Below are positions 1 through 8,153 of a stretch of 27,134 nucleotides of DNA, in pieces. Where the stretch lies: contig JBJOPS010000062.1 in NCBI GenBank assembly GCA_046050465.1, positions 1-27,134 of the forward strand, written 5' to 3'. Source of the stretch: Egaibacter sp046050465. Its GTDB lineage: Bacteria > Pseudomonadota > Gammaproteobacteria > Burkholderiales > Burkholderiaceae_C. A model generated the notes under the pieces. That model worked only from the letters and a program-made list of their open reading frames with translations. It had not been told where the DNA came from and searched no databases. The translations under genes were made by a program, and so were the position numbers. Position 1 is the first letter of the stretch. Each line of letters opens with the position of its first letter.

Positions 1-47
1 TTGGCATTGCCGGTAAAAACCATGAAATCAGGGTGAGTGGCCTGCAT
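1..47 (-). CDS. prs: Ribose-phosphate pyrophosphokinase, N-terminal fragment (cut by window edge)
   Basis: Only the first 15 codons are in the window; the gene continues leftward beyond base 1. They translate as MQATHPDFMVFTGNA, which fits the conserved N-terminus of beta-proteobacterial Prs. The enzyme makes PRPP from ribose-5-phosphate and ATP in the cytoplasm, feeding purine, pyrimidine, NAD, His and Trp synthesis. The tRNA-Gln and ispE genes lie upstream on the same strand, an order I recall as common in Burkholderiales. The identification rests on a short N-terminus plus context. Catalytic residues cannot be seen. Confidence 0.8.
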   Translation of the reverse strand, partial: MQATHPDFMVFTGNA

Positions 48-96
48 GAGAGTCCCAGCAAATGATTAACGTTGAAGCCTGTACGTCTGACGTATT

Positions 97-173
97 TGGC
101 AGGGGAGGAAGGATTCGAACCTTCGCATGCTGGAATCAAAATCCAGTGCCTTAACCAACTTGGCGACTCCCCT
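97..173 (-). tRNA. tRNA-Gln (anticodon UUG), CCA encoded
   Basis: Read on the minus strand, the 7-bp acceptor stem AGGGGAG (173-167) pairs with the complement of 101-107. A T-loop GGTTCGAATCC and an anticodon arm CTGGATTTTGATTCCAG with UUG in the loop are clear. The discriminator base plus CCA (GCCA) is encoded at 100-97. The 77-nt length and D-arm AAGTTGGTTAAGG fit bacterial tRNA-Gln. It lies between ispE and prs on the same strand and may be processed from a common transcript. Confidence 0.97.
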
Positions 174-206
174 ACACGGGCTGGCAGCTTGCGCTACCTG
201 CCGAAA

Positions 207-1064
207 CTACTTGCTGGCCGCCCATCCCGACAAGGGATGCGTTGCCAGACTCTGGCACAACCTGACCTGAAAACCGCCTGGCGGTGCGCTCAAGTCAATA
301 TCATGCGGGATTGGTGCAAATACCGCGCTTCCAGAGCCAGTCATCCGGGCATTCAGTCCGCGCGATTCAAGCCATGAAAGGGCTGAATGGACGCCGGGGC
401 AGAGCCGCTGGGCAACCGGCTGCAGGTCGTTCCGGCCAAAACTGAAAATGTTTGAGTCGAAGGCGTTTGCAGCAAAGCCTGAAATTATAGCGGTTTTGGT
501 GTCGCGTTTGAGTTCCGGGTCCGAGAAAATCAGTCGGGTTTCCAATCCATCGGGTGGTTTGACAACAACATAACGGCCTATTGGCAGCTCCAGCGGCGTC
601 ATGATCTCGCCAATGCCTTCCACCCAGGCATTGCGGCCGCGCACAAAAAATGGGACATCAGCGCCCAGCGAAAGCCCAATCTGCGCCAGTGCCTCAACCC
701 CCAGTTTCAGTTGCCAGAGCTGGTTGAGCGCCAGCAGCGTGGACGCCGCGTCCGACGATCCTCCTCCCATACCGGCTTGGGCGGGAATGCGTTTGCTGAC
801 CATGATGTGGGCGCCCAGCGGCGTTGAACTGTGCATTTTCAAGGCGTGGGCAGCCCGAAGGATCAGGTCGTTTTCTGGCAATACCACGTCCAGGTCCTCA
901 CGGCTGATCTGGCCATCCGTACGCAATTCAACATGCAGCGTATCGCACCAGTCGATCAGCATGAAGGCGGACTGCAGCAGGTGATAACCGTCTTCCCGGC
1001 GGCCCGTGATGTGCAGAAAAAGGTTGAGTTTGGCGGGAGCCGGAATGTCGTAAATTGCTTTCAT
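207..1064 (-). CDS. ispE: 4-diphosphocytidyl-2-C-methyl-D-erythritol kinase
   Basis: IspE phosphorylates the 2-hydroxyl of CDP-methylerythritol with ATP, the fourth step of the MEP isoprenoid pathway, in the cytoplasm. The 285-aa product has the GHMP-kinase layout: N-terminal PAPAKLNLFLHI with the catalytic-region Lys, then the glycine-rich ATP loop PAQAGMGGGSSDAAS around residues 94-108, then a C-terminal MTGSGSAVFA motif. The length is normal for the family. The start MKAIYDIPAPAKLN matches the usual N-terminus. It lies 23 bp downstream of lolB on the same strand, with tRNA-Gln and prs following, a widespread beta- and gamma-proteobacterial arrangement. Confidence 0.96.
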   Translation of the reverse strand: MKAIYDIPAPAKLNLFLHITGRREDGYHLLQSAFMLIDWCDTLHVELRTDGQISREDLDVVLPENDLILRAAHALKMHSSTPLGAHIMVSKRIPAQAGMGGGSSDAASTLLALNQLWQLKLGVEALAQIGLSLGADVPFFVRGRNAWVEGIGEIMTPLELPIGRYVVVKPPDGLETRLIFSDPELKRDTKTAIISGFAANAFDSNIFSFGRNDLQPVAQRLCPGVHSALSWLESRGLNARMTGSGSAVFAPIPHDIDLSAPPGGFQVRLCQSLATHPLSGWAASK

Positions 1065-1087
1065 GTTCGACTTGTGCCTTATTGACC

Positions 1088-1585
1088 TTATTGATCCAGC
1101 ACCAGTTTCAGCTCGGCTGAGGGTAGGGGTGCCGTGCGCCGTGCTGTTACCCTGCCATTGGCAAGCTGCGTTAAATCCGCCTGCCAGCCATCGGTTGGCG
1201 TTGCGACACCCGCCAGCCAGTCGAACAGGCTGGCAATCGGAATGGTGGCCCCGGTGGCTTGCAGGGCCAGGGCATCCAGTGAGTCAAATGACCGTATCTC
1301 GCCATTGCTGCGAAGAAGCGCTGACTGCGGGGACCAAGTGAGTATGGCCAGCGTGGTTCCAATGGGGGTGAAGAGCACCAGTTCGCCGGCAGCCGCGGCG
1401 CCAGTCAATTCAAACGCGGCCGCAAACGACTGCGGTGGATCAGAATCAACCCGCAGAGCCAGGCGCCCTTGCCACGCATTTTTAGTGCCGTTTTGGCCTG
1501 TAGCCCTCGTCGGATATGCGCAACCAGCTATTAAAAATATAGCAAATACGATTAAGCCGCAAGCCAGTCTCCGAGACCCGTTCAC
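1088..1585 (-). CDS. lolB: Outer-membrane lipoprotein receptor LolB
   Basis: LolB is itself a lipoprotein. It accepts lipoproteins from periplasmic LolA and inserts them into the inner leaflet of the outer membrane. The 165-aa product has a hydrophobic signal peptide ending in the lipobox IAGC, so the mature lipidated Cys is residue 22. The body carries the family pattern WQGRLALRVD...FAAAFELTG...GELVLFTPIGTTLA. It is somewhat shorter than E. coli LolB (about 207 aa before processing). Its start overlaps the stop of the upstream TPR gene by four bases, suggesting translational coupling, and ispE follows closely. The family call rests on lipobox, pattern and synteny with ispE. Confidence 0.85.
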   Translation of the reverse strand: MNGSRRLACGLIVFAIFLIAGCAYPTRATGQNGTKNAWQGRLALRVDSDPPQSFAAAFELTGAAAAGELVLFTPIGTTLAILTWSPQSALLRSNGEIRSFDSLDALALQATGATIPIASLFDWLAGVATPTDGWQADLTQLANGRVTARRTAPLPSAELKLVLDQ

Positions 1586-3330
1586 AGTTTTACACGCAGA
1601 CGTTTCAGGGTTTCCAGCAGGGTTTCGTTCTCGGCGTTGAGCTGTGTGCCTTCCTTCCAGATGGCAATCGCCTGGTCCCGCTTGCCCTGACTCCAGAGCA
1701 CCTCACCCAGGTGGGCGGCAATTTCAGCATCCGGCTTTTGTTTGAAGGCACCTTGCAGGAGGCGTTGCGCTTCGGCTTTGTTACCCATGCGGAACTCAGC
1801 CCAGCCCAGACTGTCAGTGATAAACGGGTCGCCGGGGGCAAATTCAAGCGCTTTCTGGATCAGTTTTTTGGCTTCTGGCAGGCGCACGTTGCGGTCCGCC
1901 AGCGAATAACCCAGCGCGTTGTACGCGTGGTGGTAGTCGGGTTTGGCGGCTATCACGCCTCTGAGCAAACGCTCCATTTCATCCAGGCGTCCCAGTTTTT
2001 CGGCCAGCATGGCCTGGTCGTAAACGAACTCAAGGTCTTTGGGATAGCGGGTCGTCGCATCCACCAGAAGATCGTAGGCCGTCTGGTTCTGTTTGCTGTC
2101 CCGCAGTAACTGCACTTCTGCAGCCAGCTTGGCGCGTACTTCTTCCGGATTGCGTTGCGGAAGGTTTTTCAGCAGTTTGCGACCTTCCTCCAGTTTTCCC
2201 TGTCGCGCCAGGATGCTGGCTCGCCGCGTCTGGGCGCGAATCATGTCTTCTGCGCTGTCAATTCTGGAAAGCCATTGTTCGGCCTGCGCATAGTCCTTGC
2301 GCTGTTCGGCAATCTGCGCGAGCAGCAGATAGGCCTGTGTCAGCCCGCGGCCGCTTTCGGCAGCATCCGGTGCAGCCTTCGCGGCTGAGGCCAGTTCAAT
2401 GTATCGTTTCAAGGACTTTTCGGCGGCGGCAGGCTTGTTGTCCTGAAATTCAAGCGAACCGCGCACCAGCCAGGCCGGGCTGTATTCGGGTTTTTCTGTC
2501 GTTATGCGTTGCAACTGTTCGGCAGATTCGGCATAACGCTGTGCGTCGAGCAGCGTTCGGGCGTAATCCATGCGCACTTCGTAGCGGGGGGTGCCGTCCA
2601 GGTATTTTTTGACAATGGCCTCCGCCTGCGGTGTCTTGGGGCTGATCATCAACAGTGCCAGCAGGGCCGGGCCCTCATCCAGCGGCGAGAGTGCCTGTGC
2701 ACGCGTTGCGGCCTCCATCGCACCAGCTGTGTCACCGTTTTCCAGTCGCATGCGTCCCATGGTTGTCAGTGCTGCAACTCCCACATTGGGCGGGCTGAGG
2801 TAGTCAGCCAGAACCTGCTCAACTACAGAGGCGGCAAGTTTTTTGTCGGTAGCGCGTGAAAAGAAACGGGGGATGGTCGAGATGACGGCGGGACGGTCTT
2901 TGGGGTCTGTTGCGGCCAATTCCCGCTTCAGGGGCTCCACAGTTTCACCAATCCGGTTCAACCCGACCAGTATTTGAAGCAGGAAAGTGTTGGCCTCCCG
3001 AGAATTGGGCAGGGCCTGCCGCCAGGCGCGAGCCGCCTGCAGCGCCGACTCCCCCTGCCGAGCTTGCAGAGCAAGTTCGACGGCGCGCTGGTACAGCTTG
3101 GCGTCATTGGCTTTTCGGGCTGCATCCAGCATCCGGGAATAGGCCGCCCCGGGTTCCCCGCCCTGCGCATTGAGCTCCCCCAGCAAAATTTGGTAGAAAA
3201 GAATCTTGTCCAGCGCGGAATTGACCGGTTCCGCAGACTCCGGTTCTTTCGTTTGAGCGCTTGCGCCCAGCGCACATGCAAGCAATAAGGCGGATGCAAG
3301 TGACTGGATTTGTCGTTGGGTTCTTGGCAT
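1582..3330 (-). CDS. Exported tetratricopeptide-repeat protein
   Basis: A 582-aa protein made almost wholly of TPR-like helical repeats, for example the stretches around VYDQAMLAEKLGRL, YHHAYNALGYSLADRN and DPFITDSLGWAEFRMGNKAEA. Such repeats act as protein-protein scaffolds. The chosen start, MPRTQRQIQS, gives a basic N-terminus and a hydrophobic signal segment ending near ALGASAQ, so it is probably periplasmic or outer-membrane associated. A start 40 codons further upstream is possible but would run into the divergent mutM gene and lacks a signal peptide. It precedes lolB with a four-base overlap. A role in envelope assembly is plausible from that context but is inference. Confidence 0.85.
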   Translation of the reverse strand: MPRTQRQIQSLASALLLACALGASAQTKEPESAEPVNSALDKILFYQILLGELNAQGGEPGAAYSRMLDAARKANDAKLYQRAVELALQARQGESALQAARAWRQALPNSREANTFLLQILVGLNRIGETVEPLKRELAATDPKDRPAVISTIPRFFSRATDKKLAASVVEQVLADYLSPPNVGVAALTTMGRMRLENGDTAGAMEAATRAQALSPLDEGPALLALLMISPKTPQAEAIVKKYLDGTPRYEVRMDYARTLLDAQRYAESAEQLQRITTEKPEYSPAWLVRGSLEFQDNKPAAAEKSLKRYIELASAAKAAPDAAESGRGLTQAYLLLAQIAEQRKDYAQAEQWLSRIDSAEDMIRAQTRRASILARQGKLEEGRKLLKNLPQRNPEEVRAKLAAEVQLLRDSKQNQTAYDLLVDATTRYPKDLEFVYDQAMLAEKLGRLDEMERLLRGVIAAKPDYHHAYNALGYSLADRNVRLPEAKKLIQKALEFAPGDPFITDSLGWAEFRMGNKAEAQRLLQGAFKQKPDAEIAAHLGEVLWSQGKRDQAIAIWKEGTQLNAENETLLETLKRLRVKL

Positions 3331-3369
3331 CGGGCCATAATAATCCAAGCCAGACCTGAATGCCCCACC

Positions 3370-4194
3370 ATGCCTGAATTGCCGGAAGTTGAAGTTACCC
3401 GACTGAGTTTCGCCTCTCAAATTGCTGGTGCAAGGGTGAAGTCCATGCAAATGGGCAAGCCATTGCGGTGGCCACTAGGCTGCCTTCCCGGGCAATTGGC
3501 AGGGCGTACGGTCCGAGGTGTTCGCCGACGTGGCAAATACCTGTTGCTGGATCTGGACCAGGGCCTGTTGCTTGTCCATCTGGGCATGTCAGGCAGCTTG
3601 AGCTACGCGCCCCAGGGGCGGGCTTTGCCCCCCCTCGGCGTTCACGACCATTTTGAGTTGGTGACGAATTCGGGAACCCTACGTCTGAACGACCCCAGAC
3701 GTTTTGGGGCTGTCATATTTACCGATAGTGAAGGCACCGCGGTCGCGCGCAAGCTTTTGGGGCGCCTCGGGATGGAACCTCTGTCAGACGACTTTGACCT
3801 GTCGGTTTTTCACGCCGGGCTGAAACGTCGTTCTGCCCCCATTAAACAGGTGCTCCTGGCAGGTGACCTGGTGGTTGGCGTGGGCAATATTTATGCCTCG
3901 GAAACCCTGTTTCGGGCCGGGATCAGGCCCACACTGAAAGCATCGAAATTGAGTCTTCCGCGTGCCGCCAGGTTGCGTGAAGCGGTCAGGACGGTACTGG
4001 CACGGGCAGTGGAGCAAGGGGGCAGCACCTTGCGCGATTTTTCCAGTACCGACGGCCAGGTGGGTCACTTTCAACTCGAAGCCATGGTGTACGGACGGGC
4101 TGGCCAGCCCTGCAAAGTATGCGGAACTGCTGTCAAAAACATACGCCAAGGCCAGCGATCGACCTTTTTTTGCTCCAAATGCCAGAAAATGTGA
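3370..4194 (+). CDS. mutM: Formamidopyrimidine-DNA glycosylase
   Basis: MutM (Fpg) excises 8-oxoguanine and formamidopyrimidines opposite C and nicks the abasic site by beta,delta-elimination. The 274-aa product starts MPELPEVEV, which supplies the catalytic N-terminal Pro and Glu after Met removal, so the internal start at 3370 is chosen over the upstream extension. VGVGNIYASETLFRAGI is the helix-two-turn-helix region. The C-terminal zinc finger has Cys pairs CKVC and CSKC. It diverges from the TPR gene by 39 bp. The dynamin-like gene and mutY, the partner glycosylase for 8-oxoG:A mispairs, follow on the same strand. Confidence 0.97.
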   Translation: MPELPEVEVTRLSFASQIAGARVKSMQMGKPLRWPLGCLPGQLAGRTVRGVRRRGKYLLLDLDQGLLLVHLGMSGSLSYAPQGRALPPLGVHDHFELVTNSGTLRLNDPRRFGAVIFTDSEGTAVARKLLGRLGMEPLSDDFDLSVFHAGLKRRSAPIKQVLLAGDLVVGVGNIYASETLFRAGIRPTLKASKLSLPRAARLREAVRTVLARAVEQGGSTLRDFSSTDGQVGHFQLEAMVYGRAGQPCKVCGTAVKNIRQGQRSTFFCSKCQKM

Positions 4195-4230
4195 GAGTCG
4201 CGACTATATTGAAAAATTACTGGGGGCATC

Positions 4231-6195
4231 TTGGGTACTTCATTTAACGAACAGTTTGATCAACATGGCACGTGGCGACGTGAGTTCGCACTTCGTCTGA
4301 AGCTGTTGGCTGAGTGGATGAAGGATCATGACCTGCTGGATGCCGCTGTTGAAGAGCGGCTCAAGCGGCTGGAGGCCCAGGTCCGCTCGGACAAGGTGAT
4401 GGTCGCCTTTGTGGCGGAGTTTTCCCGCGGCAAATCCGAGCTGATCAACGCGATGTTTTTTGCGGGTTATGGTCGCAGGATCATGCCCGCCAGCGCCGGT
4501 CGCACGACCATGTGCCCGACCGAAATGGCTTACGACGCCGAAGTGCCGCCCTGCCTGCGTCTGCTTCCCATCGAGTCCCGTCTGCAGCCGCAAGCCCTGA
4601 TGGAGTGGCGCATGGCGCCAGAGAAGTGGACGCGCATTGATCTGGATGTGAATGATCCTCACCAGCTGGCTGCTGCGCTTGAAAAGGTCGCCGAAACCCG
4701 GCGCGTTACTCAGGACGAAGCCAGAGCGCTGGGTTTCTGGCACAACCAGTCGCCTGAAGACAACCCCATGGTTGACGCACAGGGCATGGTTGAAGTGCCT
4801 AAGTGGCGTCATGCACTCATCAATATTGCCCATCCTTTGCTCAAGCAAGGCTTGGTGATTCTGGATACACCAGGGCTCAATGCCATCGGCGCAGAGCCGG
4901 AACTGACCGTCAGTTTGATCCCGCAAGCGCATGCTGTGGTGTTTATTCTGGGTGCTGACACCGGTGTGACCAAATCAGACCTGACCATCTGGCGCGAGCA
5001 CCTGATCACTGAATCCGCTGATACCACCGACGCCCGTCTGGTGGTGCTGAACAAGATTGACACGCTGTGGGATGAGTTGAGCTCACCCGAGCAGGTGCAG
5101 GCGCAGATCGACCGCCAGCGCCTGTCGACTGCTGAAATTCTGGGTATTCCCAAGAATCAGGTGATTGCCGTGTCGGCGCAAAAAGGGCTGGTAGCCAAAG
5201 TAACAGATGACTTGGCACTCCTTCAGAAGAGTTGCCTGCCGATACTGGAAGACGCGCTGGGTCGCGGCATCATGGGCAAGCGCCAGAAGATTCTGGGAAG
5301 CGCTGTTGCCACGGGCATTGCAGAGTTGCGTGCAGAGACAGGACGTGTGATCAACATTCGGCGCCGCGATCTGGCTGACCAGATGATGGAATTGAAGGGT
5401 TTACAGGGCAAGAATGCCTCCGTCATCCGGCACATGCGAACCCGCATTTCCCAGGAGCAGGCGGAGTTTGATCTGGGTGGAGCCAAGATTCACGCGGTGC
5501 GTTCGGTGCATCTCAAGCTGTTGCGGGAAGTGTTCGGCATGCTGGGCTCAACCACGCTGAAAGCCGAAATGACTCAGCTGACTTCTGCACTCCATCAAAA
5601 AGGGCTCAAACTGGGCGTGAAGAAGGCCTATGGTGAAACCTTTGGTCGCCTGCGCGAAGGCCTGCAGAAGGTCCAGTCGACCTGCGCTGAAATTCAGGCC
5701 ATGCTGAGCGCCACGTTCAAGCAGCTCAATGCGGAGTATGGTTTCTCGCTTCAGGTACCTGCAGAGCCCCCCATGACGCGCTATCTGCGCGATCTGGATC
5801 TGGTGGAGCGCAGCCACCTGCAGTACCTGGGTGTTGGCAATGCGTTCCGGCTAGCCCAGCCTGAATTTGCTGACCGGCTCGTACGCGCCCTTTCCACACG
5901 CTTGCGCACGGTTCACGAAACCGCGCTGGGTGATGTAGAGCTCTGGAGCAAGTCCGCTGCGGCGCAGCTTGACGCCCAACTGCGTGAGCGGCGCCGCAAT
6001 TTCAGCCGCCGTATTGAGGCGATTGACCGCATTCAACAGGCAGCCGGTGGGCTGGTTGACCGGATTCAGGAAATCCAGCATCAGGAGGGCACGCTCAATC
6101 AGCTGGATGGGAAACTGTCCGAGTTGACCACTTACCTGATTGACTCCCAGACGCCCCGTCACCCCGAGGTTGTTTCGGCTCTCGAACGGGTTTGA
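4231..6195 (+). CDS. Dynamin-family large GTPase
   Basis: A 654-aa protein with an N-terminal GTPase domain: G1 AEFSRGKS (residues 62-69), a threonine-containing G2 region RTTMCPTE (91-98), G3 DTPG (212-215) and G4 NKID (274-277). The remainder is long helical sequence, with no transmembrane segment seen. Bacterial dynamin-like proteins bind or remodel membranes, but the function of this one is not known. The start is a TTG; the next in-frame ATG (4318) would remove 29 residues that look like part of a helix before G1, so TTG is preferred with moderate confidence. It lies 36 bp after mutM, and mutY begins 5 bp after its stop. Confidence 0.85.
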   Translation: MGTSFNEQFDQHGTWRREFALRLKLLAEWMKDHDLLDAAVEERLKRLEAQVRSDKVMVAFVAEFSRGKSELINAMFFAGYGRRIMPASAGRTTMCPTEMAYDAEVPPCLRLLPIESRLQPQALMEWRMAPEKWTRIDLDVNDPHQLAAALEKVAETRRVTQDEARALGFWHNQSPEDNPMVDAQGMVEVPKWRHALINIAHPLLKQGLVILDTPGLNAIGAEPELTVSLIPQAHAVVFILGADTGVTKSDLTIWREHLITESADTTDARLVVLNKIDTLWDELSSPEQVQAQIDRQRLSTAEILGIPKNQVIAVSAQKGLVAKVTDDLALLQKSCLPILEDALGRGIMGKRQKILGSAVATGIAELRAETGRVINIRRRDLADQMMELKGLQGKNASVIRHMRTRISQEQAEFDLGGAKIHAVRSVHLKLLREVFGMLGSTTLKAEMTQLTSALHQKGLKLGVKKAYGETFGRLREGLQKVQSTCAEIQAMLSATFKQLNAEYGFSLQVPAEPPMTRYLRDLDLVERSHLQYLGVGNAFRLAQPEFADRLVRALSTRLRTVHETALGDVELWSKSAAAQLDAQLRERRRNFSRRIEAIDRIQQAAGGLVDRIQEIQHQEGTLNQLDGKLSELTTYLIDSQTPRHPEVVSALERV

Positions 6196-6200
6196 TCCGC

Positions 6201-7238
6201 ATGACGGCGGATCTGGCCACCCGGGTGGTGCGCTGGCAGGAATCCTATGGCAGGAACAATTTGCCATGGCAGAACACGCGGGATCCTTATCGCGTGTGGT
6301 TGTCCGAAATCATGTTGCAGCAGACACAGGTTGCAACTGTCAAGGATTACTATGCCCGGTTCCTCGCGCAGTTTGCTGACATCATCGAGCTGGCCGCTGC
6401 CGATCTTGATGACGTGCTGGCGCTGTGGAGCGGGTTGGGCTACTACAGCCGGGCGAGAAACCTGCATCAGTGCGCGCTCCGGATCGTGACGGTTCATGGC
6501 GGTGTTTTCCCACAATCAGCTGAAATCCTGCAGACGCTGCCAGGTATCGGGCGGTCTACTGCAGCGGCGATAGCCTCCATCTGTTTTGGTCAGCGCGTAG
6601 CGATACTGGACGGCAACGTGAAACGCGTTTTGGCCAGAGCACTGGCGTTTGATGCTGATCTGGCCACAGCCGCGAGTACGCAAACTCTTTGGGAGCAGGC
6701 GGAAAAACTGTTGCCAGTAACCGACCTGAGCCAGACCATGCCGCGTTACACCCAGGGCCTGATGGATCTGGGCGCCACCGTTTGTGTAACCCGCAAACCG
6801 GATTGCGATGCGTGCCCATTGGCTGGAATCTGTGTTGCCAAACGCATGGGCACGCAGTTGCAGTTCCCCATCAAGTCAAGAAAGCCCAAGCACAGCGTGC
6901 AGACCATCTGGCTTTTGTGGGCCCAGGCCGGCGATGGCTCCGTGTGGTTGAGCAAGCGACCCACTCCGGGTATCTGGGCCGGGTTGTATTGCTTCCCCCT
7001 GTTTGATGACTTGCCAACACTGGAAGCTGCAGTTCCCGCGCGGTATCGCACGGATCTTGAAGCCGGCGTCGTCGTGAAACATGTGTTGACGCACAAGGAT
7101 CTCTATTTGCATCCCGTCAAGGTTCAGCTCCCTGACAGTTCAATGAAGACTGGAGGTGGTGTTTGGGCAAAACCGGGTCAGTGGTCTGGGATGGGGCTGC
7201 CAGCCCCCATTCGAAAGTTGCTGGTGAGCCAGCCATGA
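6201..7238 (+). CDS. mutY: A/G-specific adenine DNA glycosylase
   Basis: MutY removes adenine mispaired with 8-oxoguanine, complementing MutM in the GO system. In the 345-aa product, SEIMLQQTQV carries catalytic Glu36. LPGIGRSTAAAIAS (113-126) is the helix-hairpin-helix motif and LDGNV carries catalytic Asp137. The 4Fe-4S loop has Cys195, 202, 205 and 211 in the C-X6-C-X2-C-X5-C pattern. The C-terminal part (from about 225) is the NUDIX-like 8-oxoG recognition domain. ATG 6201 is chosen because it gives the normal N-terminus; a TTG three codons upstream is possible. It is closely coupled to the dynamin gene and converges on rapZ. Confidence 0.97.
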   Translation: MTADLATRVVRWQESYGRNNLPWQNTRDPYRVWLSEIMLQQTQVATVKDYYARFLAQFADIIELAAADLDDVLALWSGLGYYSRARNLHQCALRIVTVHGGVFPQSAEILQTLPGIGRSTAAAIASICFGQRVAILDGNVKRVLARALAFDADLATAASTQTLWEQAEKLLPVTDLSQTMPRYTQGLMDLGATVCVTRKPDCDACPLAGICVAKRMGTQLQFPIKSRKPKHSVQTIWLLWAQAGDGSVWLSKRPTPGIWAGLYCFPLFDDLPTLEAAVPARYRTDLEAGVVVKHVLTHKDLYLHPVKVQLPDSSMKTGGGVWAKPGQWSGMGLPAPIRKLLVSQP

Positions 7239-7243
7239 AAGCA

Positions 7244-7264
7244 GGCTGAAAGGCACTTTCAGCC
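7244..7264. terminator. Hairpin between convergent mutY and rapZ
   Basis: A perfect 9-bp stem GGCTGAAAG / CTTTCAGCC with a GCA loop begins 5 bases after the mutY stop and includes the rapZ stop codon. It has no clear T-tract on either side. It could serve as a bidirectional transcription barrier or a 3'-end stabiliser for both mRNAs. The structure is seen; the termination role is inferred. Confidence 0.5.
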
Positions 7265-8149
7265 GGACTGAAGGACGCTGTCCAGTGCATCGAGCTCGCG
7301 ATGTCGTTTGAGCGTGACCCATTTGTCGCCGAACCCGGTGGCAAGACGTTCAACGAGGTATACCGAGCGGTGTTGCCCTCCCGTGCAGCCAATAGCCACA
7401 GTGACGTAACTCCGGTGGTCTGCCGCCATCATGGGAAGCCACTCGGCCAGAAACCGCTGTATGTGCAAGTACATCCTGACGACTTCCGGTTGCTCTTCAA
7501 GAAACCGGGCAACCGGTTCATCGCGGCCCGTCAACGCTTTGAGATCCGGGTCGTAATGCGGATTGGGAAGCATGCGTACGTCAAACACATAGTCGGCGTC
7601 ACCCGGGATGCCGCGCTTGAACGCAAAAGATTCGAAGACCAGGGTGAGCTGGTCGCTGCGTGATGAAATGACGGTTTTGACGTAGCCTTGCAATTGAGAC
7701 GGTCGAATGATGCTGGTGTCAATGACATGGGCGTTTTCACGCAAGTCGGCGAGCAATTCACGCTCAAGTTCAATGGCGTCCACCAGGGCCCGACGGAAGT
7801 CCTTCGCTGACCCGTGTGGCTCGGACTGTGACAGGGGATGCTTGCGGCGTGTCTCGGAATATCGGCGCACCAGTGTCCCGGTCATTGACTCCAGAAAAAG
7901 TGACTTCACTGCAATGCCCTGGTCGCGAAGCTTCTTTAGCAGCTCGGGCACCAGATGCAGGGACGTCGCGCTGCGCACATCCATGGCGATGGCCACACGG
8001 AGAGCCCGGTGCTGTTGCTCCAGTTCGACAAATGGCAACAGCAACTCAGGTGGCAAGTTGTCTACACAGTAAAAGCCGGTATCTTCCAGCGCATTCAGTG
8101 CGACGGATTTTCCGGACCCGGACATGCCGGTGATCAGCACGATTTCCAT
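7259..8149 (-). CDS. rapZ: RNase adapter / nucleotide-binding protein RapZ
   Basis: The 296-aa product starts MEIVLITGMSGSGKS, with Walker A at residues 8-15, and continues with GFYCVDNLPPELL. The C-terminal domain has DVRMLPNPHYDPDLKALTGRD and the GCTGGQHRSV signature. In E. coli, RapZ delivers the small RNA GlmZ to RNase E and so controls GlmS and cell-wall amino-sugar supply. Its partner RNA in beta-proteobacteria is not evident here. The start at 8149 is chosen because everything upstream lies inside recN. It sits 4 bp after recN, rather than next to the ptsN/hprK genes often seen with it. Confidence 0.94.
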   Translation of the reverse strand: MEIVLITGMSGSGKSVALNALEDTGFYCVDNLPPELLLPFVELEQQHRALRVAIAMDVRSATSLHLVPELLKKLRDQGIAVKSLFLESMTGTLVRRYSETRRKHPLSQSEPHGSAKDFRRALVDAIELERELLADLRENAHVIDTSIIRPSQLQGYVKTVISSRSDQLTLVFESFAFKRGIPGDADYVFDVRMLPNPHYDPDLKALTGRDEPVARFLEEQPEVVRMYLHIQRFLAEWLPMMAADHRSYVTVAIGCTGGQHRSVYLVERLATGFGDKWVTLKRHRELDALDSVLQSG

Positions 8150-8153
8150 GGAA

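Noticed and set aside
72..377. 101-aa plus-strand frame across the tRNA and ispE end
   Set aside because: It runs antisense through the tRNA-Gln gene and the end of ispE, so it is not a credible gene.
3331..3450. N-terminal 40-codon extension of the TPR protein
   Set aside because: It would overlap the start of divergent mutM and hide the signal peptide that begins at the 3330 start.
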